From Flammeovirgaceae bacterium (GTDB taxonomy: Bacteria; Bacteroidota; Bacteroidia; Cytophagales; Cyclobacteriaceae): a stretch of 64,000 nt of DNA. Made by a program: the position numbers and the translations under genes. Under the pieces are notes generated by a model. That model was not told where the DNA came from, did no database searches, and saw nothing but the letters and a program-made list of their open reading frames with translations. Below, piece after piece: positions 7,984-18,162 of this stretch. The DNA lies in NCBI GenBank assembly GCA_027487845.1, contig JAIYCV010000041.1, positions 1 through 64,000 on the forward strand, given 5' to 3'. How positions within the stretch are numbered: position 1 is the stretch's first letter; the number at the start of each line of letters is the position of its first letter.

Positions 7984-8676
7984 ATGAACGATATTGTTTT
8001 AAAAGCCGAGGCCCTCACCAAAACCTACACTTCTGCCGAAAGGCAACTCACTGTATTGGATGAGGTCTCCTTTGAGGTGGCCCAGGGCAATACGCTTTCT
8101 ATTATTGGCCCTTCGGGCAGTGGAAAAACCACTCTGTTAGGTTTATGTGCCGGGCTGGATGTGCCGAGTAGTGGCATCATTTCGCTGATGGGGCTTAAGT
8201 TAAATGCCATGAGTGAGGACGACCGCGCCTACGTGCGCAATCAGTACGTGGGGTTTGTGTTCCAGAATTTTCAGTTGCTACAAACGCTTACCGCGCTCGA
8301 AAATGTAATGGTGCCGTTGGAGTTGCGAGGAGAAAAGAATATTACCGTCAAAGCACAGCACCTGCTCGATAGGGTAGGGCTGGGTGGCCGATTTAACCAT
8401 TACCCATCGCAGCTATCGGGTGGTGAGCAGCAGCGAGTGGCATTGGCCAGGGCTTTTATCACGTCACCTAAAATTCTATTTGCGGATGAGCCGACTGGCA
8501 ATTTAGATGGAGAAAACGCGGCATTGATAGAGGAACTTTTGTTTGGCATGAATCGCGAAGAGAAAACAACGTTGGTGTTGGTTACGCATAACTTGGAACT
8601 GGCGGCCAAAACCGAACGCGTGTTGCGAATGAAAGGCGGCAAACTGGTAGAAGATTCAATCACTGCCTTGCCATGA
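7984..8676 (+). CDS. ABC transporter ATP-binding protein (LolD/YbbA-like)
   Basis: Walker A GPSGSGKTT, signature [15 protein letters not shown], Walker [13 protein letters not shown]. Confidence 0.95.
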   Translation: MNDIVLKAEALTKTYTSAERQLTVLDEVSFEVAQGNTLSIIGPSGSGKTTLLGLCAGLDVPSSGIISLMGLKLNAMSEDDRAYVRNQYVGFVFQNFQLLQTLTALENVMVPLELRGEKNITVKAQHLLDRVGLGGRFNHYPSQLSGGEQQRVALARAFITSPKILFADEPTGNLDGENAALIEELLFGMNREEKTTLVLVTHNLELAAKTERVLRMKGGKLVEDSITALP

Positions 8677-11240
8677 TTGAGTATCGTATTAAAGTAGCAA
8701 GGCCGCTGAAAAATATTTTCACCGATGCGTGGGTATGGCGAATGGCCTTGCGTGATGCACGCCACAACTTCTCGCGGTTGTTTCTTTTTGCGGCTTCACT
8801 CATCACAGGCATTGCAGCCGTGGTGGCCATAGGCTCCATTAATTATTCCATTCAGCGCGACCTTGACAAAAATGCGAAAGAATTGCTGGGTGCTGATTTG
8901 GTGATCAACAGCAGTAAGAAGATCGATTCCAACCTGTTGAAACTACTAGATTCTACCAACACCGAGAAAGCTTTTGATGCCGACATGGCTTCGATGGTGT
9001 TGTTTTTACACAACCAACAATCGCGGCTGATAAAACTCACCGCGCTAAAAGGTAATTTTCCGTTTTATGGCAAGCTGGAAACAAAACCAGCGAATGCCTA
9101 CGCATTAATGAAGTCCGGCAAGTTCGCTTTGTTAGACGAATCGCTGGCCACGCAATACGAAGTAAGCACGAACGATTCCATTAAAGTAGGTAACACCATC
9201 TTTAAGGTGGCAGGAGTGGTTACTAAAATACCCGGTGGCGGTGGGTTTACTTCCACCATATCACCTTCCGTTTACATTTCGATGGATGTATTGGATTCTA
9301 CTGGTTTGGTTCAGTTTGGCAGCAGGGTAGGGTATAGTTTGTATCTTAAAACAAAGGAGGCCGACACGCAGGCAATTATTGACAAGCTGGAGCCCACACT
9401 GAAAAAGCTGAACTATACTTTTGAAACTGTAAAGAGCCGCAAAGAGGGGTTGGGTGACGCATTGAAATCCGTCTATCAGTTTTTTGCATTGCTTGCCTTT
9501 ATGGCGTTGTTACTTGGCTGCATTGGCGTAGCCAGCGCGGTGCATATCTATGCGAAGGAAAAGCGGGAAGAGGTAGCGTTACTTCGTTGTATTGGGTCAT
9601 CGGGTTGGCAAGCGTTTAACATCTATTTTATTCAGGTGTTTTGTGTGGGCTTGTTGGGAAGCGCAATAGGTTCGGCCCTAGGCATCGCTATACAACAAGT
9701 AATACCCATTGTGTTCAACGACTTTATTCCCGCTCAATTGCAATTTTCACTTTCGTGGGAAGCTCTGCTAGAAGGATTGTTGCTCGGTTCTATCATTTCC
9801 GTTTTGTTTACGATACTGCCGCTTATCTCGGTGCGATTTGTTCCGCCATTAAGCACGCTGAGAGCAGAAGTGAAGCAGGTAAAAGTAGTTTCTAAAACGC
9901 GTATGGTTGCCATTTTGCTGATTGTGCTCTTTCCGGTGTTGGCAGCTGCCTATCAGACGCAGAGTATCGTCACTGGCGCATTGTTTTCAATTGGATTGGC
10001 GGTGGTGTTAGCGGGCTTATATGGAATCGGGGCATTGTTGCTCTATTTATCCAGACGTTTTTTTCCACACCATGCAGCGTTTACCTTCCGCCATGCGTTA
10101 TCAAATCTTTTTAGGCCCAACAATCAGACCCGCGTGCTAGTGGTGGCCATCGGTCTCGGAGCATTTATTCTCGCTACACTAAACATCATCCAGAATAGCC
10201 TATTAAATCAGGTGGAGTTTCAAGGAGGTAAAAACCAATCGAATACGATCTTGTTCGATATTCAACCAAAGCAGAAAGAAGGCGTGTTGCAATTAATTAA
10301 AGGCACTGGTTTGCCGATGAACCAAGTGGTGCCGATGGTAACCTGTAGGCTGGCGGAAGTGAAAGGTAAATCGGTGGAGACAATTTTGAATGACAGCACC
10401 GACAAAAGGCCAGAATGGGCCGTATCGCGAGAGTACCGAGTTACTTATAGAGACAGCCTCACCAAGCCTGAAACGTTGTTGGAAGGAAAACTTCAACGTT
10501 TTGAAAAAGGGCAAAAAGATTCAGTTTTTGTTACTATTTCGGAGGCCATGCATGAAACCCTAGAAGTAAACCTGGGTGATTCACTTGTGTTTGATATTCA
10601 AGGCGTGCCGATTAAGACCTTCATTAGTGGAATAAGAAAAGTAGAATGGTCTAGCGACCCTCCAAATTTCATTTTTGTTTTTCCTTCTGGCGTGTTGGAA
10701 AATGCCCCTCAAATTTGGGTAGCCACCACTCGTATAGAAGATGCGGTTGTTTCAAGTAAGTTCCAACAACAGTTGGTAACACGGTTTTCAAACGTGTCGC
10801 TAGTAGACCTGCGTCTGATTTTGAATACGGTAAACAAACTCTTCTCTAAAGTGGCTGTTGCCATTCGGTTTCTATCTATGTTTAGCATCATTACAGGAAT
10901 GATTGTACTAGCTGGCACGGTATCAAACAGCAAATTTGTGCGCATGAAGGAATATGTTTTGTTGCGGACGATTGGCGCACGCACCAAGCAAATTTCTGCC
11001 ATCACGTTAATAGAATATGCCTACCTCGGTTTTTTTGCCGCCATGGCGGGCGTTGTGCTTTCGTTAGGCGCTGGTTGGTTATTGACTTTCTTTTTCTTTA
11101 AAATACAATTTAGTGTGAATGCAGCAGAACTTCTGTTAGTTACTCTTGGTGTCATTTCACTCACTGTTGTTATTGGTTGGCTTAATTCGCGTTCCGTTAT
11201 TTCTACGCCACCGTTGCAGGTGCTAAGAAAAGAAGCTTGA
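8673..11240 (+). CDS. ABC transporter permease (FtsX/YbbP-like)
   Basis: 855 aa, multiple TM segments, overlaps upstream ATPase by 4 nt. Confidence 0.92.
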   Translation: MIEYRIKVARPLKNIFTDAWVWRMALRDARHNFSRLFLFAASLITGIAAVVAIGSINYSIQRDLDKNAKELLGADLVINSSKKIDSNLLKLLDSTNTEKAFDADMASMVLFLHNQQSRLIKLTALKGNFPFYGKLETKPANAYALMKSGKFALLDESLATQYEVSTNDSIKVGNTIFKVAGVVTKIPGGGGFTSTISPSVYISMDVLDSTGLVQFGSRVGYSLYLKTKEADTQAIIDKLEPTLKKLNYTFETVKSRKEGLGDALKSVYQFFALLAFMALLLGCIGVASAVHIYAKEKREEVALLRCIGSSGWQAFNIYFIQVFCVGLLGSAIGSALGIAIQQVIPIVFNDFIPAQLQFSLSWEALLEGLLLGSIISVLFTILPLISVRFVPPLSTLRAEVKQVKVVSKTRMVAILLIVLFPVLAAAYQTQSIVTGALFSIGLAVVLAGLYGIGALLLYLSRRFFPHHAAFTFRHALSNLFRPNNQTRVLVVAIGLGAFILATLNIIQNSLLNQVEFQGGKNQSNTILFDIQPKQKEGVLQLIKGTGLPMNQVVPMVTCRLAEVKGKSVETILNDSTDKRPEWAVSREYRVTYRDSLTKPETLLEGKLQRFEKGQKDSVFVTISEAMHETLEVNLGDSLVFDIQGVPIKTFISGIRKVEWSSDPPNFIFVFPSGVLENAPQIWVATTRIEDAVVSSKFQQQLVTRFSNVSLVDLRLILNTVNKLFSKVAVAIRFLSMFSIITGMIVLAGTVSNSKFVRMKEYVLLRTIGARTKQISAITLIEYAYLGFFAAMAGVVLSLGAGWLLTFFFFKIQFSVNAAELLLVTLGVISLTVVIGWLNSRSVISTPPLQVLRKEA

Positions 11241-11242
11241 TT

Positions 11243-12748
11243 CTAAAACTGAAAGTAAATAAAAGGCTGTATACCGGCCGACTTCGTTTGCATTACGAAT
11301 ACAATCACGAGCAAGAGAAATGCAGTTTTACCAACTAGTGGAATGTTAGTAAACCATTGCTGTGATTTCAATTCAACACTTCTCGGTATGAAATGAAGTA
11401 AATAACCTAGTAGCATCAGTGCTACCGTGGTTCGATATCCACGCAGAAAATCAACTAAAACATGGGGTTTAAACTGCGTGGTTATCTGAACTATTACTTC
11501 CCACGCGTTTTCCATTGTTGTTGCTCGAAAAAATATCCAACAGAAGCAGACAAAGTGAAACGTAACAAGTAGGCTAAGTAGGTTTATTAGAAAATTCTCC
11601 TTTACTATAAATTTTGAATTCAATCCTGTAAAGAATTTGTGCACAGCAAGCCCGATGCCATGCAGGGCACCCCATACAATAAAACGAAATGCAGCCCCGT
11701 GCCACAAGCCACCCAATACCATGGTGATGAATAAATTGAAATAGGTTCTTAGTTTGCCTTTTCGATTTCCGCCCAACGAGATATAGAGGTAATCTTTTAA
11801 CCAGGTAGACAATGACATATGCCATCGTCTCCAAAACTCAGTAATATTTTTTGATTGGTAGGGCGAATCGAAATTAAGGCAGAACTCAAACCCTAGCAGC
11901 AACGCGATACCGATGGCCATATCAGAGTATCCCGAAAAATCGCAATAGATTTGTAACGCATACCCATAAACGGCAAAGAGATTCTCTAATCCAGTATAGA
12001 GCGTTGGCGCGTCAAAAATTCTATCTACAAAGTTTAAACTTATGTAGTTGGAAATGATAGCTTTTTTAAAGAGGCCTGTGCAGATAAGGTAGATACCTCG
12101 GCCAAACATTTCTTTGGATACAAATGTGGGTTTGTAAATCTGGGGTATAAAATCTGCTGCCCTTACGATAGGCCCTGCAACCAACTGAGGAAAAAAGGAA
12201 ACAAAAAAGGCGTAATCTAAGATGTTATCAACGGGCTTTAACGTGCCTCGATAAATATCAATTGTATAACTCAGCGATTGAAAAGTGAAGAATGAAACGC
12301 CCACAGGTAAAAATATATCCAGCGGTTCAAACGCCAAACCCGCGCCCAGGCTAAATAACTCATGGATAAAGTTGGTGTATTTGAAGTAACCGAGCAATCC
12401 TAAGTTTACAATCAAGCTAACCACTAGCACGAATAGTTTTTTTGATTTCTCTTTTGAATAGAAGATCAGGTTAGCCAACAAATAGTCGATAAGGGTTGAA
12501 GCTATTAAAATGAGAAAGTAAATACCACTTGATTTGTAATAGAAATACAGCGAGAACAGTGTTACAAAAGTCAATTTGGCACGGTGAGTTTTACTCAGCA
12601 ACGTGTAGATGCAAAGAAAGCCAAGAAACAGGAACAGGAAAAAGCCGCTGTTAAAGATGAGCGGCTCATCTTTGTGATACAAAAATTGATCAAAGACTTT
12701 ATGGATGTCGAAAGAGAACATAGTCATTGTAAGCTTTGATGAACGCAT
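11243..12748 (-). CDS. MBOAT family O-acyltransferase (AlgI-like)
   Basis: FWRRWHMSLSTWLKDYLYISLGGNR...GGLWHGAAFRFIVWGALHG. Confidence 0.94.
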   Translation of the reverse strand: MRSSKLTMTMFSFDIHKVFDQFLYHKDEPLIFNSGFFLFLFLGFLCIYTLLSKTHRAKLTFVTLFSLYFYYKSSGIYFLILIASTLIDYLLANLIFYSKEKSKKLFVLVVSLIVNLGLLGYFKYTNFIHELFSLGAGLAFEPLDIFLPVGVSFFTFQSLSYTIDIYRGTLKPVDNILDYAFFVSFFPQLVAGPIVRAADFIPQIYKPTFVSKEMFGRGIYLICTGLFKKAIISNYISLNFVDRIFDAPTLYTGLENLFAVYGYALQIYCDFSGYSDMAIGIALLLGFEFCLNFDSPYQSKNITEFWRRWHMSLSTWLKDYLYISLGGNRKGKLRTYFNLFITMVLGGLWHGAAFRFIVWGALHGIGLAVHKFFTGLNSKFIVKENFLINLLSLLVTFHFVCFCWIFFRATTMENAWEVIVQITTQFKPHVLVDFLRGYRTTVALMLLGYLLHFIPRSVELKSQQWFTNIPLVGKTAFLLLVIVFVMQTKSAGIQPFIYFQF

Positions 12749-13946
12749 GATACATCATATTGCCTTGCAGTCGATAGCCTGCTGTGCTAAAATGAACTCC
12801 ATCTGCACGCAGGTAATTTGCCTTTTTCCATTTATCTGCAGAGTGCTTGCCTCCTCCAGCTTCATACAAATCGAAATAAGCAATTTTGTTTTTATCGGCA
12901 TAATCGATTATTTTTTTTCGTACTAAGTCAATCCCGGGATTTCGTTTTGTTTTTTTCTTGTAAGAATCGGAAGGGGTGGTCAACAAAAACTGGGCTTGGG
13001 GGTTAGCTCGTTTTAATTTATTTACCAATGAATCGATGTGTTCGCTTAAATGTGGATCGGAGTAAGGGTATTCTAGTGCCTCGTTTGTTCCAAGAGAGAT
13101 GATAAACAAATCGGGATTAAGAGCTGCCGTTTGATCTGCAAAATAATGTGCAGAAAGGTAGTGACGGTACTTAGCGCTGTTTACGCCAATAGAATGATAG
13201 ACTACACCCGATTTTTCATTTTCGAGGTTGACACCGAATATCACCGCTTGGTTCTGTGTGTTGATTGATTGAAGTGCTTTTATAGTAACTTGATTTGTGC
13301 GCAGCGGTAGCAGCACTTTAGAGGTATTGGATTGCTCAAAAGTATAGGGGCCAATAAATGCTACATCTTGGTTTATTGAATCTTTGATAACGAAGTTATA
13401 GCTTCTACTGTCCTTCAGATAAAAAAGGGTAAGTCGGTCAAATCGGTAATCTAGGGAAGGAAAATTTGAAGTTTTAATGGTTAATGTTGCTTCTTTATCC
13501 GCTGTCTTTAATGCCGCTCCTGAAATCCCAATGGGTGTTGTTGTGTCAGGGTTTATAATTCTGTTTACGTCCCATGTTGTTCCCGATGAAGAGGTGATGC
13601 CAAAGGCTTCGTTTGTTCTTGCCAGCTTCCACGGAAAAACCAATCCTCTGCCTCCGTTTCCGAAATCGAGATTAAAATTTTGCCGCAGAGCGCCACTTAA
13701 AAAATCGGCTTGAATATGAGAATCACCGATTTGAATAATATTCAATCTCACTTTTTTCTGGGCGCGCAGTTGATAAAGTTTTTCAAAAAATTCTGATAGA
13801 GAAGTAGCGTTGTGTATAATTGCATCTTCCTCCTGAACTAGCTTTGCTTTATCGTCTAATCGAAATGCAATAGTATCTTGCGCGAAGCAGCCGAATCCAT
13901 ATAGAATTGTAAGGATGGCGAGTAGTACCGTTCGAACCTTAATCAT
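12699..13946 (-). CDS. SGNH/GDSL hydrolase family protein, exported
   Basis: Signal peptide, NIIQIGDSHIQADF, ISLGTNEA, DGVHFSTAGY. Confidence 0.88.
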   Translation of the reverse strand: MIKVRTVLLAILTILYGFGCFAQDTIAFRLDDKAKLVQEEDAIIHNATSLSEFFEKLYQLRAQKKVRLNIIQIGDSHIQADFLSGALRQNFNLDFGNGGRGLVFPWKLARTNEAFGITSSSGTTWDVNRIINPDTTTPIGISGAALKTADKEATLTIKTSNFPSLDYRFDRLTLFYLKDSRSYNFVIKDSINQDVAFIGPYTFEQSNTSKVLLPLRTNQVTIKALQSINTQNQAVIFGVNLENEKSGVVYHSIGVNSAKYRHYLSAHYFADQTAALNPDLFIISLGTNEALEYPYSDPHLSEHIDSLVNKLKRANPQAQFLLTTPSDSYKKKTKRNPGIDLVRKKIIDYADKNKIAYFDLYEAGGGKHSADKWKKANYLRADGVHFSTAGYRLQGNMMYHAFIKAYNDYVLFRHP

Positions 13947-15270
13947 AATTTTTCTTCTCCAGCAATAACGCGTCTGCTAATAATTTGGCGATTTTTCTAC
14001 CTCCCCAGTAATTTAAGTGCGTGTAGTCTTTTGCGCCCATAGCAGGCTTTGCATTGACAAACTTGACCATACTATTTTTTCCACCCATGGCACTGTACAC
14101 ATCCCAAAAAGCAATTTTGCTTTTCTTTGCTAGCTGACGTTGTGCGTTAACCATAACCGGTATTGCGGGAATCGTTTCAAATGTGCCATTTTGATTGCTG
14201 CTTCTGTCGCTTACGCTTAACAATAAAAAACTGGCAGAGGGAAAGCTCTCTTTTAATCGATTGATCACAGTATTCATTCGCTCGACATACCATCCGTAGC
14301 CAGCAGTATCTGACTCATGTACTACGTTAAGGCCGTATTGAAGGATGATCAACTTATATTCACGAAATGCATTAAACTGCTTATGTTCTGTTGGCTCAAT
14401 TTGGTATAGGCCAATTCCTGAATTTCCTCTCATCGCAAAGTTATCGACATATACACCCGTGCTTTCTTCAAAGCTGGTGCCATATACTTGAATACTATCG
14501 GAAGGTGGAAATCGAAATTTGATGGATTGAATATTGTCGTGGGTTAAAGTGAACTCCTGAAGAACATTGTTGGCGTCAAAAGATTGGCTCAGTGAAAGTG
14601 TGTCATTGATCAAGTACTCAAAGCGCGAGTTTATCTGATTCTTTAAATATAGCTTTACGCTATGGAGGCTAAAGGTTCGCCCTTTTAGCGCGGGCTTGTA
14701 CTCTACTTCATTTGCTTCTAATGGAAGAAAGCAATAACCTGAAGTTCCCAGCGCAGTTTTTGGGCTTCTTTCGCCCACAATGGACAGTGTTTTCCAGTTC
14801 GAAAAGTTATGTTGAATCGTAGTACGAAACTTTGACACCTCTGAAGTGATGGGCACAAACCCAACTCCCCGGCCGCCATACAACCGTTGCAGCGTATCTC
14901 GAAAATTCGCGCATAATATGTCACCCTCTATAAATGAATCTCCAAAAAAGGCAATTCTAACGGCTTGATTTTTAGTGTTTCGGATGCCCTGAAAAAACGA
15001 TCTTAACGCACTCTTGTCGGCACTATAATCTTCAATGCCACTGCGGAATTTTTCTTTATTTATCAGCAAAGAATCTTTCAAAAGTGAATCCGATTTGATC
15101 GGCTCTATAATAACCAACTTTTCTTCCTTATCGGGTTCAATATCGCTTACGATATTTATCTTTTTAATCTTAAAAGAACCGATCGAAAATTCACCGACAA
15201 GCGAAAGCACAACTAATGAAAGAATCGTTAGGAATAGGATTACAATAGATTGGGCTAGATAATTCTTCAA
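13939..15270 (-). CDS. SGNH/GDSL hydrolase family protein
   Basis: RIAFFGDSFIEGDIL, LQYGLNVV, DYTHLNYWGGRKIA; overlaps the next gene. Confidence 0.85.
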   Translation of the reverse strand: MKNYLAQSIVILFLTILSLVVLSLVGEFSIGSFKIKKINIVSDIEPDKEEKLVIIEPIKSDSLLKDSLLINKEKFRSGIEDYSADKSALRSFFQGIRNTKNQAVRIAFFGDSFIEGDILCANFRDTLQRLYGGRGVGFVPITSEVSKFRTTIQHNFSNWKTLSIVGERSPKTALGTSGYCFLPLEANEVEYKPALKGRTFSLHSVKLYLKNQINSRFEYLINDTLSLSQSFDANNVLQEFTLTHDNIQSIKFRFPPSDSIQVYGTSFEESTGVYVDNFAMRGNSGIGLYQIEPTEHKQFNAFREYKLIILQYGLNVVHESDTAGYGWYVERMNTVINRLKESFPSASFLLLSVSDRSSNQNGTFETIPAIPVMVNAQRQLAKKSKIAFWDVYSAMGGKNSMVKFVNAKPAMGAKDYTHLNYWGGRKIAKLLADALLLEKKNYD

Positions 15271-15466
15271 AACACAAACGCCAATGGCTCCGATTTAGCA
15301 TTAATAACCTTACTTGTAATCACAGCTTGGATTTACAATAGATGTATATAAAACTTCGAAAGATAGCTGGAAAACTGAAAAAAGCAGTAAAACACGGTCC
15401 ATATTATAAGGGGCTGGTATTCTGAACCCAAGAAGTCGTAAATTTGTTGATTGAAAAAACAACATC

Positions 15467-16687
15467 ATGAGCGAAAAGATACGACTGGATAGCATTGAGG
15501 AAGCCCTTGAAGACATTAAGAATGGAAAAGTGATTGTGGTGGTAGATGATGAAGATCGTGAAAACGAAGGCGATTTTATTTGCGCTGCCGAAACCATAAC
15601 CCCTGAAATAGTGAACTTTATGGCTACTCACGGGAGGGGGCTGATTTGCGCACCGCTTGTGGAAAGCCGCTGCGAAGAACTTGGCCTGGATTTAATGGTG
15701 GGAAAAAATACTGCCGCCTTCGAAACTCCGTTTACAGTATCGGTTGATTTGATTGGACATGGTTGCACAACGGGGATTTCCGCATCGGATCGTTTCAAAA
15801 CAATCAAAGCGTTGGTTGATCCAGAAACCGATCCTGCAGAGTTGGGAAAACCGGGTCATATATTTCCGCTGAAAGCGAAAAAGGAGGGGGTGTTACGAAG
15901 AGCGGGTCATACCGAAGCGGCCATTGATTTTGCTCGCCTTGCGGGATTTAGGCCAGCAGGGGTATTGGTAGAAATTTTGAATGAAGATGGCACTATGGCA
16001 CGGCTTCCAGAGTTGCGCTTAGTAGCCGATCGCTTTCAGTTGAAGCTAGTTACCATTAAAGATCTCATTGCGTATCGCATGAAGAAAGAGTCGCAAATTA
16101 AACGGCAAGTAGATGTTAATATGCCCACTGAATTTGGTGACTTCAAACTGGCTGCTTTCGAACAGGTAAATACGGGCGAAGTGCATATGGCGTTGATGAA
16201 AGGAGAATGGGAGAAGGATGAGCCAGTGATGGTTCGTGTCCATTCTTCTTGCGTAACGGGTGACATTTTTGGCTCCTGCCGATGCGATTGCGGTCCACAG
16301 TTACATGCCGCCATGGCGATGGTGGAGCAAGAAGGGAAGGGCATTGTACTCTATATGAAGCAGGAAGGAAGGGGCATTGGCTTGTTAAATAAATTGAAAG
16401 CCTACCAATTGCAAGAGCAAGGCTTGGATACGGTGGAAGCGAACATCCAATTAGGTTTTGATATGGACAATCGCGACTATGGAATTGGGGCGCAAATACT
16501 GCATGAATTGGGAATTACAAAACTCCGGCTGATTACGAATAATCCAAAGAAGCGAGTGGGTTTGATGGGTTATGGCTTAGAAATAGTGGAAAACATCGCG
16601 ATCGAAATTATGCCTAACGCACACAATGAAAAGTATTTACTCACAAAGCGCGATAAAATGGGTCATACCATCTTAAAGAAGAAATGA
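15467..16687 (+). CDS. ribBA: Bifunctional 3,4-dihydroxy-2-butanone-4-phosphate synthase / GTP cyclohydrolase II
   Basis: [33 protein letters not shown]. Confidence 0.97.
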   Translation: MSEKIRLDSIEEALEDIKNGKVIVVVDDEDRENEGDFICAAETITPEIVNFMATHGRGLICAPLVESRCEELGLDLMVGKNTAAFETPFTVSVDLIGHGCTTGISASDRFKTIKALVDPETDPAELGKPGHIFPLKAKKEGVLRRAGHTEAAIDFARLAGFRPAGVLVEILNEDGTMARLPELRLVADRFQLKLVTIKDLIAYRMKKESQIKRQVDVNMPTEFGDFKLAAFEQVNTGEVHMALMKGEWEKDEPVMVRVHSSCVTGDIFGSCRCDCGPQLHAAMAMVEQEGKGIVLYMKQEGRGIGLLNKLKAYQLQEQGLDTVEANIQLGFDMDNRDYGIGAQILHELGITKLRLITNNPKKRVGLMGYGLEIVENIAIEIMPNAHNEKYLLTKRDKMGHTILKKK

Positions 16688-17373
16688 AAGAGAAAAAAAT
16701 GAACAGTATCAATCGGGAAGAACAGCAAAGATATTGCGCTGCTAGCCTCCGCGCTTTGTGCTGCTTAGTTTTTTTGTTTCTTTTTGTTTCAACGTCTCCG
16801 TTGCCAGCTCAAATTTATCAAACCCAGGAAAAATTCGCGTTTGAATTTTGGCACGAAGGTAAAGTGGTATTAGATGGCGGAGATACGTTGAGAGGGAAGC
16901 TTCAGTATAACATGCAAACGGAGTTAGTGCAGCTCCAAACCAACCAAAAGCTAGAAACATTGACTCCACGTAAAGTAGTTTTCTTTGAGATCTTTGATCA
17001 AACCGTAAATCGCTATCGGCAATTCTATTCATTGCCTTTTGCCTTGACTGGGCAGTACAAAGCGCCTGTTTTTTTTGAGCTACTCACCGAAGGTAAATTA
17101 ACGCTTTTGTCTAGAGAGAAATTAGAATATAAAACGTATTCCTCTTTCTACGTCTACGGAACCTACACTCGGTTAGTATTGACAAATCTCTACTACCTGT
17201 TGAAAGAGAATGGAACTATCCAAGAATTTAACGGCAAACGCAATGATTTTTATGAACTTATGGGAAGTAAAAAAGATGAAGTTGAAAAATATGCAAAGGC
17301 AAACAGACTAGACTTTGCAAATAAGTATAATGTAGTTCGAATAATTGAATACTATAACTCTTTGATAAAATAG
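16684..17373 (+). CDS. Hypothetical exported protein
   Basis: ORF with N-terminal hydrophobic segment, overlaps ribBA stop. Confidence 0.75.
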   Translation: MKEKKMNSINREEQQRYCAASLRALCCLVFLFLFVSTSPLPAQIYQTQEKFAFEFWHEGKVVLDGGDTLRGKLQYNMQTELVQLQTNQKLETLTPRKVVFFEIFDQTVNRYRQFYSLPFALTGQYKAPVFFELLTEGKLTLLSREKLEYKTYSSFYVYGTYTRLVLTNLYYLLKENGTIQEFNGKRNDFYELMGSKKDEVEKYAKANRLDFANKYNVVRIIEYYNSLIK

Positions 17374-17378
17374 CAACC

Positions 17379-18161
17379 ATGATAAAGCCGTTAATACTTG
17401 TTTCAAATGACGATGGAATTACCTCGAAAGGGATCAAAAGCCTGGTTGACGTAGTGAAGAAAATTGGCGATGTGATTGTGGTGGCACCCAACAGTCCGCA
17501 ATCGGGTAAAGGGCACGCTATTACCGTGGGCGAGTCGTTAAGGTTAGAAGAAAACACAACGCTATTCGAAAATGTTCGGGCGTATGAATGTTCGGGCACA
17601 CCAGCCGATTGTGTGAAAATGGCAAGGCATTTTGTGCTGAAAGATGAACGGCAACCAGATATTATTGTTTCGGGAATAAATCATGGTAGCAATACCTCTA
17701 TCAGCGTGTTGTATTCAGGTACAATGTCAGCAGCCATTGAAGGTGCCATAGAAGGCACACCCGCCATCGGGTTTTCGCTTTGCGATTATGGTTCGGATGC
17801 AGATTTTTCGCACACACTTCCTTATATCGAAAAATTGGTGCGTCAGGTGTTGGAGAAGGGGCTGCCAAAAGGAGTTGCCCTAAACGTCAATTTTCCAAAG
17901 AAAAAATCAGAGCCATTTAAGGGAATTCGAATTTGCCGGCAGGCGAATGCAAAATGGGTGGAAGAATTTGACCAACGCTTTGATCCGTATAACAGGCCCT
18001 ATTTTTGGATGACGGGCAAGTTCGTTAATTTTGATAAGGGAGAGGACAACGATGAATGGGCAATCGCCAACAATTACATTTCTGTTGTTCCATGTCAGTT
18101 TGATTTAACAGCTCATCAGGCAATACCAGTTTTGAATGAGGAGTGGGAGATATTGAACTAG
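17379..18161 (+). CDS. surE: 5'/3'-nucleotidase SurE
   Basis: LVSNDDGITSKGIKSL; VSGINHGSN. Confidence 0.97.
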   Translation: MIKPLILVSNDDGITSKGIKSLVDVVKKIGDVIVVAPNSPQSGKGHAITVGESLRLEENTTLFENVRAYECSGTPADCVKMARHFVLKDERQPDIIVSGINHGSNTSISVLYSGTMSAAIEGAIEGTPAIGFSLCDYGSDADFSHTLPYIEKLVRQVLEKGLPKGVALNVNFPKKKSEPFKGIRICRQANAKWVEEFDQRFDPYNRPYFWMTGKFVNFDKGEDNDEWAIANNYISVVPCQFDLTAHQAIPVLNEEWEILN

Positions 18162-18162
18162 T

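Noticed and set aside
8025-8210. Antisense ORFs over the ABC transporter, priA, trp and other well-supported genes
   Set aside because: Codon-composition shadows of strongly supported genes
15300-15466. FMN riboswitch upstream of ribBA
   Set aside because: No recognisable RFN element sequence or structure in the leader
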